Positions 24,978-32,868 of a DNA stretch of 64,000 bases are shown here, piece after piece. Every line of letters begins with the position of its first letter. Within the stretch, counting starts at the first letter, position 1. The notes beneath the pieces are model-generated. The model saw nothing but the letters and a program-made list of their open reading frames with translations, did no database searches and was not told the DNA's origin. The position numbers and the translations under genes are program-made. Source of the stretch: an uncultured Lachnospiraceae bacterium (GTDB lineage: Bacteria > Bacillota > Clostridia > Lachnospirales > Lachnospiraceae); the NCBI GenBank assembly GCA_947626715.1, contig CANQTG010000001.1, positions 1-64,000 on the forward strand. The letters run 5' to 3'.

Positions 24978-26640
24978 AAAACTGACAGGACTTAGCATCC
25001 TTTTTGCCTCGGCCTGCTGCCTTTTCTTTCTTATCAGCATGTTTTTCAATAACGCTTATCTGGAAGCGCTCACTTACGACAACGCTTTTTCCTATCAGCT
25101 CCGCCAGCTTGCTTCCATTCTGCTCTTATGGGGGATCGGGCTCTGCTTCCTGCTCTTGATCCAAAGCGCTCTGCCTATGGTCTGGGCGCTTCTGCTCGCC
25201 TTTCCGACGGGGCTCTGCCTGTGGGTGCTGCCCGGTATGCTCCTTCTCATGCTTGAGCTCCCCTATACCTTCTCTTTGACGATGGCGCTGATCGCGTTTT
25301 TTTTCCTGTGCCTGCTCCTTTTTCGCCTGCGCCAAAAAAGCGGTCTATCTGGACGCATGCAGACGGCCTTAAAGAGACGTTCCCTGTCCCTTCGCGCCTC
25401 GCTTCCCGCCCTCCTGCTTTTGTTTGGCTTTGCGTTTCTGGCCTCCAGCGGCTTTCTCTATGTCTTTCTCAGCTATGATTCCTACTTTTACTTTACCAAC
25501 TACGGAAATACGCTGGCGATCGTAAAGAATTTTCGGGATATCGTAGGCGAGAACAGCTTTACGCTGACCAATATCAGCCAGTTCCTGCCCCTGTTAAACG
25601 CCTATACCGCTTTCTGGGGCCTCGATCAGTGTTTCCAGATACAGGCCTTTCTGACCTTAAACATCGCCGCCTGCTTTTTCTATGCTCTGTACCGTTATGT
25701 CCTAGAGACGGAAAAAGACCCCGGGCGTTTCCTGCTGTTTCCCGCATGGAGCATACAAAAAAAGGCGCTGCTCTACGCCGCGCTCCTGACCCTCTTTCTG
25801 ATTACCTCTACTTCCTTTCTGACCATATCCTCATGGATCCTTGCCAATATGTACTGTATGGCCTATCTGTTTCTTTGTATGCTTTTAACGGAACGAGTCC
25901 TGCTGCCTTCGCAGGGCGAAGCCCCGATCCTAGCGGCTCTGTATTTTGCGGCTCTCACACTGCTGCGCAAGGACGGCATTATCTTTGTCTGCTTCTTTTT
26001 GGTCTGCTATATGATAAAGAGCGAATGGAAGAAACGGACGCTCTTTTTCCTTTTCCTCCCCTCCGTCGTACTCGAGCTTAGCTGGCTCTTCTATGTCCGC
26101 GTCATATTAAAGGCGGCGGTCGAACAGGCGTCCTTTACCTCTATCGCCAATAACGCGAACGTCGCGTTTGTGATCGCGGCCATCTGCGCCGCCTGCCTAT
26201 ATCTCTTTGTCTTCCATCCCCTGTTTGCCGAAAAGCTCCCGTTCCCCGAGACCCTGCCGCTCTATGCGGGCCTATCGGTCCTGCTCATACTCCTGACGGC
26301 CCGCGACTGGAATCAGGTCGTAGACAACATTGATATGACGATCCGAAATATGCTCCTTTACCCCTCCTCATGGGGGATCAGCGCCCTGCTGTTCGGCGTA
26401 CTTCTTACCGTCACCCTGCTGCATCGGCCGTTTTGGGATACCGACACCTTTCTCTGGCTCGGATATGTGATCCTGAATTTTATCTCCTACTGCGCGGTCG
26501 GCAAAAAGCTCTGGGTCAACTGGGACGATTCCTACAGCCGGATCGTCCTGCAGATCGTCCCTGTCTTTGTCTTTATCTGTGGGAAGAAGTTACTTTCCCT
26601 CCTTCGATCCGATACACCAGATCGCAATTCTGTATCGTAG
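24970..26640 (+). CDS. Polytopic membrane protein, probable GT-C type transferase
   Basis: 556 residues from ATG 24970, selected for its GGGAGGTACGGACA ribosome site; a 16-residue upstream extension has none. About thirteen membrane segments. The loop FLSYDSYFYFTNYGNTLAIVKNF (shortened here: YDSYFYF near residue 170) with an acidic residue at the start of an outer loop and downstream aromatic residues resembles membrane sugar transferases or polymerases. It could be the missing polymerase, but no Wzy signature is visible. Its last 68 bases overlap the convergent ABC transporter gene. Confidence 0.6.
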   Translation: MHKKLTGLSILFASACCLFFLISMFFNNAYLEALTYDNAFSYQLRQLASILLLWGIGLCFLLLIQSALPMVWALLLAFPTGLCLWVLPGMLLLMLELPYTFSLTMALIAFFFLCLLLFRLRQKSGLSGRMQTALKRRSLSLRASLPALLLLFGFAFLASSGFLYVFLSYDSYFYFTNYGNTLAIVKNFRDIVGENSFTLTNISQFLPLLNAYTAFWGLDQCFQIQAFLTLNIAACFFYALYRYVLETEKDPGRFLLFPAWSIQKKALLYAALLTLFLITSTSFLTISSWILANMYCMAYLFLCMLLTERVLLPSQGEAPILAALYFAALTLLRKDGIIFVCFFLVCYMIKSEWKKRTLFFLFLPSVVLELSWLFYVRVILKAAVEQASFTSIANNANVAFVIAAICAACLYLFVFHPLFAEKLPFPETLPLYAGLSVLLILLTARDWNQVVDNIDMTIRNMLLYPSSWGISALLFGVLLTVTLLHRPFWDTDTFLWLGYVILNFISYCAVGKKLWVNWDDSYSRIVLQIVPVFVFICGKKLLSLLRSDTPDRNSVS

Positions 26641-28306
26641 AAAGACGGTGAGCGATGATGATGAGCGTCTTGCTGCCCGCCAGATAGTCGATCGCCTCCA
26701 TGACCGCCGCCTCGGTATCATTGTCTAACGCGGAGGTCGCTTCATCTAATATCAGCACCTCGGGATCATGGTACAGCGCTCTGGCGATTCCGATCCTCTG
26801 GCGCTGTCCGCCGGAGAGACGCACGCCCCCTTCCCCGATCACGGTATCCAGCCCATTCTCCAGCGTATCCACAAATTCCTTTAGCTGCGCCTCCCGCAGG
26901 ACCTCCTGCAGCCTTTGTTCATCTGCGCGCTTCCTGTCTATGCCAAACAGGATATTCTCCCGGATCGAAGCGTCCAGCAGGGAGATCGTCTGCGGGATAT
27001 ATCCCAGCTTCTGATTCCATGCGCGCATTGCGCGGCGGATATCTACGCCGTCTACCAGCACCGCGCCCTCCTGCGGCTCCAAAAGTCCCAGTATCATATC
27101 CGCCAGCGTCGTTTTTCCCTCTCCCGACGGCCCGATAAAAGCGACCGACCGGTTTTTGGGAATGACCAGCGAAGCATGGGAAAAGACCACCTTTTCCGTA
27201 TGCGGATAATGAAAGCTGACGTCTTTTACCTCAATCTTATCCTGAAACGCCAGCGCCTGCGTATCCGCCGTTACCTTCCTGCCTGCGAGCAGGCTGTCGA
27301 TCTCCTTTAGGTCATGATAGATCGCATCGATCGCCGGCTTGCTGAACATGATACGGCTCAGATATTCCGCCATGCGGTTGGCCGACGGCAGCATACGGAA
27401 GGCCGCTACCGCGAATACGGAGATCGTAGGGATAAAGGACGCGGCGTCCTCTCCAAGCGCTACCCGGATACATACAATCAAAAGCAGGCTCGATATCGCG
27501 ACCGTCTCCATCACGGGCTTAGGGATCATGCCGTATACCTTGAATCGGCGGTTGCTCTCCGCATAATCCTTATATTCTTCGTTATACGCTTCTACAAATA
27601 CCTGCTCCCGGCTCAGGACTTTGATCTCTTTGATCCCGCCAAGCGCTTCCAGCACAGCCTGTCTGGTGCTGCCCTGCTTCTCCCGGCTCCTTTCGCCCGC
27701 AATCCGCAGCCGCCTGCGGAACACCTTTAAAAAGACAAGGCCGAATACCGCCATGAGCGCGATGACTCCCAGAGTAATGCCAATGTCCTGATACAGCAGA
27801 AAAAGCAGCAGGGAAAAACAGACCCCGCCTTCCGACGCGAGCTGGAGCCCCGCCAGTATCGCCTCAAAAAAGGAAACCGTATCCTCATTGATATTGCGGC
27901 TCAGCTCCGCGCTGTTATGATCCAAATGAAACAGATAAGGCTGGTTCATATAGCAGTCCATCATCTTATAGGACAGTCTGCGCTGGTTCTCGTAGGTAAA
28001 ACGATACTGCATACTGTGCATGAAATACACGTAGATATTTTTCAGGATATAGACCGCTATGATAAGCCCGCCCAGAAAGACGACATAATCATTGATATCC
28101 CGAAAGCCTAACGCGGCATAGACGCCGCCTAAGATCGGATTTTCCAAGATCGCCCCAGGAGAGAGCACTGCGCTGATAAACGGCAGTACCGCGCTCACGC
28201 CCACCAGCTCCACAAACGCGCCGACGATGATAACGGCAAAAAGCAGGAGCGCCTTCAACTTCTGCTTTTTATCAAAAACATAACAAATTTTTCCCCATGT
28301 GCTCAT
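26573..28306 (-). CDS. ABC flippase, half-transporter (PglK-like), copy 1
   Basis: 577 residues from ATG 28306 (GTG 28312 is also possible). Six membrane segments (about 20-320) precede the ATPase: Walker A GPSGEGKTT, signature LSGGQRQRIGIARAL, Walker B VLILDEATSAL and H-loop IIAHRLST. PglK-type proteins flip lipid-linked oligosaccharides as homodimers. The domain order and the NCD(L/A/T)xYxIxxGxxV tail are shared with the ABC proteins at 34799 and 55705. Its last 22 codons lie opposite the end of the rightward membrane protein gene. Confidence 0.88.
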   Translation of the reverse strand: MSTWGKICYVFDKKQKLKALLLFAVIIVGAFVELVGVSAVLPFISAVLSPGAILENPILGGVYAALGFRDINDYVVFLGGLIIAVYILKNIYVYFMHSMQYRFTYENQRRLSYKMMDCYMNQPYLFHLDHNSAELSRNINEDTVSFFEAILAGLQLASEGGVCFSLLLFLLYQDIGITLGVIALMAVFGLVFLKVFRRRLRIAGERSREKQGSTRQAVLEALGGIKEIKVLSREQVFVEAYNEEYKDYAESNRRFKVYGMIPKPVMETVAISSLLLIVCIRVALGEDAASFIPTISVFAVAAFRMLPSANRMAEYLSRIMFSKPAIDAIYHDLKEIDSLLAGRKVTADTQALAFQDKIEVKDVSFHYPHTEKVVFSHASLVIPKNRSVAFIGPSGEGKTTLADMILGLLEPQEGAVLVDGVDIRRAMRAWNQKLGYIPQTISLLDASIRENILFGIDRKRADEQRLQEVLREAQLKEFVDTLENGLDTVIGEGGVRLSGGQRQRIGIARALYHDPEVLILDEATSALDNDTEAAVMEAIDYLAGSKTLIIIAHRLSTIQNCDLVYRIEGGKVTSSHR

Positions 28307-28331
28307 TTTCACACGCTCCGTTTCCCCGCCT

Positions 28332-29684
28332 TTATTCCAGCTCTTTCCACTCCCACGGAAAGCGCTCGATATCTTCCTCTACCAGCTCCGTCCCCATCTG
28401 AACCTCGATAAATTCAAGGCCGCCCGCAGTCGCCATCGCATGTCTCTGCCCTTTTTTGATATAGAGCACGTCTCCCCGGCGCACCCTCCTTATCTCGCCG
28501 TCCAAAAGGAAGAGGCCCTCCCCGTCGATGATCGTCCATACCTCGTCCCGCAGACGGTGCATTTGATAGCTGATGTTCCTGCCGGCCTCGATATACAGGT
28601 GCTTGGTCAGGGAATTTTCTCTGCCGTGCCGGCACTTCGCAAAATCCAAAACCTTATATTCCCCCCACTGCCGCTTTTCATACATCGGGCGGTTATGGAT
28701 CTGTTCCACATAGGGATTTAAAAAAGAACTGGCGTGCTTGTCGCTGACGAGGATCCCGTCCGCGCTGGCCACGACCACCGTATCCTGCAGGCCCAGCGCT
28801 ACGACCGGGATCCCCAGCTCATTGATGACATGCGTATTGCGGCAGTCCTCGCCCCGGATGACAAAGCCGCCGTCCGGCTCTCTCATCTGCTCCGTTAAGG
28901 TGTTCCACGTTCCTAGATCGTTCCATTCCCCATCGTAGCTTACATAGATCATGGAATCCAGCCCTGCGATCACCGCCTCGTCAAAGCTGCGGCGCGGCAG
29001 AGCGTCATAGCTTTCATACAGGCGGTCAAAGCAGATCTCTCCCGTTTCCTTTTTCAGCAGTTCCCCGGCAAACGAGGCGCGAAATACGAAAACGCCGCCG
29101 CTCCAAAGCGCACGGGAAGCGATCAGGCTGCGCGCCGCTTCCAGCTCCGGCTTTTCTATAAATCTCCGTACCCGGCCATACGGCGCATCCGGCAGATTTT
29201 CCCCCGCGATATACCCGTACTTCTGGGAAGGGTAGGTAGGCTTTACTCCCAGCAGGCACACAGACGCGCCGGAACGCAGCAGGGCCTGCTCCATCTGGGC
29301 AAGCTTATCAAAATAATCCTGTTCCACATAGGAATCCACCGGCAGTACCGCAAAGACCTCATTCTCCGCTGCTTTCTTTTTTTCCAGCAGATACGCCGCC
29401 GCCAGCAGGATCGCCGGATAGGTGCCCTTTCTTGACGGTTCCATGATACGCTCCGCACCGCCCGGAAGCTGACGCCGCAGCGAATCCGCCTGCGCTTCCC
29501 CGGCCACGATCAGGATATCCGCGGCCGGACAGCTTGTCCTTACCTGCCTGTAGATACGCTGTATCATAGACTCGGAATCCCCGTTTTCATTCTGTAATAC
29601 CTTTAAGAACTGTTTGGAGCGCGCCTCGCCGGACAGGGGCCAGAGCCGCTTTCCGGAGTCGCCGGACAATAGTATGATCTTCAT
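28332..29684 (-). CDS. manC: Mannose-1-phosphate guanylyltransferase / mannose-6-phosphate isomerase
   Basis: 450 residues in two parts. Residues 1-330 are the nucleotidyltransferase, with the activator loop SGDSGKRLWPLS (7-18) and the Lys of RSKQFL; the FIEKPE segment near 160 belongs to the sugar-phosphate site. Residues 340-450 form the cupin isomerase domain with EAGRNISYQMHRLRDEVWTI-type metal ligands (His, Glu) and GQRHAM. The product is GDP-mannose, used directly or converted to GDP-fucose by enzymes not in the window. AAGGAAGAG precedes ATG 29684. GDP-fucose is what the two fucosyltransferases of this cluster would need. Confidence 0.93.
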   Translation of the reverse strand: MKIILLSGDSGKRLWPLSGEARSKQFLKVLQNENGDSESMIQRIYRQVRTSCPAADILIVAGEAQADSLRRQLPGGAERIMEPSRKGTYPAILLAAAYLLEKKKAAENEVFAVLPVDSYVEQDYFDKLAQMEQALLRSGASVCLLGVKPTYPSQKYGYIAGENLPDAPYGRVRRFIEKPELEAARSLIASRALWSGGVFVFRASFAGELLKKETGEICFDRLYESYDALPRRSFDEAVIAGLDSMIYVSYDGEWNDLGTWNTLTEQMREPDGGFVIRGEDCRNTHVINELGIPVVALGLQDTVVVASADGILVSDKHASSFLNPYVEQIHNRPMYEKRQWGEYKVLDFAKCRHGRENSLTKHLYIEAGRNISYQMHRLRDEVWTIIDGEGLFLLDGEIRRVRRGDVLYIKKGQRHAMATAGGLEFIEVQMGTELVEEDIERFPWEWKELE

Positions 29685-29729
29685 TCGTTCTCTTCCTTTC
29701 GCTTCCTATAAGGCCGCACAGATATTTTC

Positions 29730-30803
29730 TTATCCGATATACGCTGCGATCTGTCCATCCACGCACGATACCGCGTCTCCCCCGGGACGGCATTCCAGAT
29801 ACCCCTCGATCGCCTTATCGAGCGCCGTCTCTATCGTCCATACCGGTCTCCAGCCAAACGACCGTTTCAGCCTAGAGCAGTCCAGCTTCAGATAATTCGC
29901 CTCATGGGGGCCCCCGTCGCCGCGGCTCACCCATCGAAGCGCCTCTCCCGTCCGGGCCTGCCAGATCTTACAGAACAGCTCCGCCAGTTCCCCTGCCGTC
30001 ACGCAGTCGCTTTCATCCGGCCCCACATTATAGCTGCCCGCCAGTGCTCTGTTTTCATACTGCCCTTTGGCGGCCATCAGATAGGCCATGACCGGCTCCA
30101 ATACATGCTGGAACGGCCTGACAGAATCAGGATTGCGGATTATGATATTCTTTCCGGCAAACGCCGCCGCGATACAATCCGGGACGATACGATCCGCCGC
30201 AAAGTCCCCGCCGCCTATCACGTTCCCCGCGCGCATTGTCGATACCGCGAGCTCTCTGCTGCCAAAAAAAGCGTTCCGATAACTGTCCGTCACCAGCTCC
30301 GAGCAGGATTTGGAATTGGAATACGGGTCATATCCGTTCAGCTCCTCGTTTTCCCGATAACCCCATTCCCATTCCCTGTTTTTGTATACCTTATCCGTCG
30401 TGACATTGATAACGGAACGCACCGACTCGCTCTGACGCACGCATTCCATGACATGTACCGTTCCCATCACGTTGACGTCATAGGTATACACGGGCTCCTG
30501 ATAGGATCTGCGCACGATCGGCTGCGCCGCCATATGGATCACGATCTCCGGCTTTCGCTCTGTAAAGACCGCCTGCAATTTCTTCAGGTCGCGGATATCT
30601 CCCGTTACACAGTCCATCCGCTTCTCGAGCGAAAGTATCGTAAACAGGCTGGGAACCGTCGGCGGCTGCTGCGCATAGCCCGTTACCTCAGCGCCCATGC
30701 GCAGCAGCGCGCTGCACATCCATGCGCCTTTAAAACCGGTATGGCCTGTCACCAGTACCCTTCTGCCCCGGTAAAAATCTGATAATTCCTGCATTCGTAT
30801 CAT
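29730..30803 (-). CDS. rfbG: CDP-glucose 4,6-dehydratase
   Basis: 357 residues from ATG 30803, which overlaps the upstream stop (ATGA) and has AAGGGA six bases before it. GHTGFKGAW (about 21-29) is the dehydratase's typical NAD motif; the catalytic YSNSK follows near residue 160, with the NVTTDKVY segment before it. It converts CDP-glucose to CDP-4-keto-6-deoxyglucose. The preceding and following enzymes of this route (cytidylyltransferase and RfbH) are not adjacent but 7-9 kb away at 37640-39767, in DNA of lower G+C. Confidence 0.93.
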   Translation of the reverse strand: MIRMQELSDFYRGRRVLVTGHTGFKGAWMCSALLRMGAEVTGYAQQPPTVPSLFTILSLEKRMDCVTGDIRDLKKLQAVFTERKPEIVIHMAAQPIVRRSYQEPVYTYDVNVMGTVHVMECVRQSESVRSVINVTTDKVYKNREWEWGYRENEELNGYDPYSNSKSCSELVTDSYRNAFFGSRELAVSTMRAGNVIGGGDFAADRIVPDCIAAAFAGKNIIIRNPDSVRPFQHVLEPVMAYLMAAKGQYENRALAGSYNVGPDESDCVTAGELAELFCKIWQARTGEALRWVSRGDGGPHEANYLKLDCSRLKRSFGWRPVWTIETALDKAIEGYLECRPGGDAVSCVDGQIAAYIG

Positions 30804-31966
30804 CGTATTCCCTTCCCCTCGTCCGCCCGTTTTTTCAGGATAGCTTCCATGACGGCCGTATACTGCCCCGCGATCCCTTTCCATTGGAACCGTTCTTCTA
30901 CCAGACGCAGGCTTGCCTCTCCCATGCGCCTGCGTTCTTCATCCTGCACGCACAGGGCGAGCAGCTTTTCCTGAAACTGCTCTACCGGCGCCGCATAGCC
31001 GTTATCCCCGATCAGCTCTTCGCTGCCCTCGCAGGGCGTCATAACAATGGGAAGGCCGCTCGCCATCGCCTCCAACACGACATTGGGCATCCCTTCCTTA
31101 CGGGAAGGCAGAATAAAGATATCCGCCGCCTGATAATAGGCGGGCAGCTCCTCCTTCTTCTTCTGCCCTACAAACGTCACGCAGCTTCCTAGCGCCATAT
31201 CCGCGGCGATCTTCTCTAATTCCCGCCGGTAAGGGCCGTCCCCGACTACGGTCAGATGAAGAGGCTTTTTCGCCTCCCTCTGCAGCTCCGGCAGCATAGG
31301 CAGAATATACTGTAACCCCTTGCGCTCGATCAGCCGGGACACAAACAGCAGCTCTATCCCCGCCGCGCCTCCCTTCGATCCCTTTTTATAAGAGGGATGG
31401 AAATGAGAGGTATCGACGCCGTTCGTAATGATCCGTATCTCTTTTTTATCATAAAAATCCAGCGCCAATTTCTTTAGCCCGCGGCTGTTCGCTATCAGCG
31501 CATCCGCCTGTTTCCATATAAACGCTTCAAACGGCCCCAGCGCTTTATAAAGGAGACGGAACCGTTCCTGAAATCCCGGAATATCCCCGCCTCCAAAGCG
31601 GATGAGATAGGGAAGGCCATACCGCAGTTTCAGATAACAGGCAACAGGGCCGGCCGGAATGGCAAAAAACGCCTGACAGATATCAAAACGCTCCCTCTTT
31701 TGCAAAGCCGACGCCCGTATCATCGCTTTCCACAAATAATCCAACATCTCGGGAAAATTGCAGTGCTCGATATGCTTTCTCCTTGCCTTTAAGCGGATGA
31801 TATGAACATTTTCATGTCTTTCCTCTTCTGGAAGACCGGAAAACCAGACGGTCACGACCGTGACCTCATGTCCCATAGCGGCATATTCCCGGGTCAGGTT
31901 CAGGCAGGCATTGGCTCCGCCGCCGCCCACCGGAGGATATTCATGTGTGATTATCAGTATCTTCAT
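30800..31966 (-). CDS. Family 4 glycosyltransferase
   Basis: 388 residues; starts MKILIITHEYPPVGGGGANACLNL with the GT4 glycine-rich loop, and has the donor motif LPSRKEGMPNVVLEAMASG near 290. Retaining cytoplasmic transferase; donor not predictable (GDP-mannose is at hand from manC two genes on). Translationally coupled to rfbG. It is the last gene with the GC-rich composition of the left half; the next gene upstream in the transcript is clearly AT-rich. Confidence 0.88.
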   Translation of the reverse strand: MKILIITHEYPPVGGGGANACLNLTREYAAMGHEVTVVTVWFSGLPEEERHENVHIIRLKARRKHIEHCNFPEMLDYLWKAMIRASALQKRERFDICQAFFAIPAGPVACYLKLRYGLPYLIRFGGGDIPGFQERFRLLYKALGPFEAFIWKQADALIANSRGLKKLALDFYDKKEIRIITNGVDTSHFHPSYKKGSKGGAAGIELLFVSRLIERKGLQYILPMLPELQREAKKPLHLTVVGDGPYRRELEKIAADMALGSCVTFVGQKKKEELPAYYQAADIFILPSRKEGMPNVVLEAMASGLPIVMTPCEGSEELIGDNGYAAPVEQFQEKLLALCVQDEERRRMGEASLRLVEERFQWKGIAGQYTAVMEAILKKRADEGKGIR

Positions 31967-32062
31967 GAAAACAACTCTACTTTCTTATCTTTTCAAAGAT
32001 TTCTTCTTTTTATATCCTTCCTGCATTTAACAATATCATTTTTCTGACGGCCTCAAGCAGAT

Positions 32063-32827
32063 TTATGATTTTTTCGTTTTAAACTGCCGCAGAACTTTAA
32101 GTGTTCTCCGAATATCTATTATAAACGCGCCTTTTATCCCATTCTTTTTTAAGCCTTGATGACCTTCCCACAATGATAACATGTAACTCTTTAATCCTTG
32201 TGTACTGGTTCCCCCATAATACATTTTAACGATAACCTCTGGAACATAAACCAATCTGGCTTCCTGACCGTACAAACACCGAAGCATAAACTCATAATCG
32301 GCCGAGCATTTATACGACGTATCATACAATCCGCATTTTTCATATACTTCGCGTTTTAAATATAAAGTAGGATGTCCCGGCATCCACCCCTCTCTGAAAC
32401 TTCCAATCCCCATATGCCAAAAGCGAACAATTTTACCATCATTTACATATACAAGGTCTGCATGAGCTCCCACGCAGAATTCTCCGCCGCTTTCTATTGC
32501 CCCGACCATATGCTCCACTACATGCGGATGTGCCAAACAATCATTAAAAAACACTACGATATCTCCACTGCACATATGATATCCCTTATTCATTGCATCA
32601 TAGATACCACGATCCGGCTCTGATTTCCATATCAGCCTGTCATTTCGACCGCATGAGACCAATCTATTTTTATACTGCTTTATCAAATCCAGCGTTCCGT
32701 CAGTAGAGCCTCCATCTGCAATCACAATTTCTATTTCAGAGTATTCCTGAATCAAAATAGAATCTATCGTTGTTTTCAAGGTTTTAATACAGTTATAAGT
32801 AGTCAATATAAAAGATACTTTCTTCAT
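32063..32827 (-). CDS. Family 2 glycosyltransferase (WcaA-like)
   Basis: 254 residues from ATG 32827 (MKKVSFILTTYNCIKTL); an ATG at 32869 would add 14 residues and overlap the upstream stop. ADGGSTDGT and SEPDRGIYDAMNKG are diagnostic for this GT2 subgroup. The metal motif usually read as NSDD is here FFNDC, a noticeable substitution, so metal binding may differ. AT-rich. Position: between two membrane-transferase/GT4 genes in the long leftward unit. Confidence 0.83.
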   Translation of the reverse strand: MKKVSFILTTYNCIKTLKTTIDSILIQEYSEIEIVIADGGSTDGTLDLIKQYKNRLVSCGRNDRLIWKSEPDRGIYDAMNKGYHMCSGDIVVFFNDCLAHPHVVEHMVGAIESGGEFCVGAHADLVYVNDGKIVRFWHMGIGSFREGWMPGHPTLYLKREVYEKCGLYDTSYKCSADYEFMLRCLYGQEARLVYVPEVIVKMYYGGTSTQGLKSYMLSLWEGHQGLKKNGIKGAFIIDIRRTLKVLRQFKTKKS

Positions 32828-32868
32828 GTTTTTCCGTTTATATTTCTCCCTCCCCGATACAATTCCCA

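Noticed and set aside
29904-30782. Rightward open frame of 292 codons
   Set aside because: Antisense to rfbG; no domain features.
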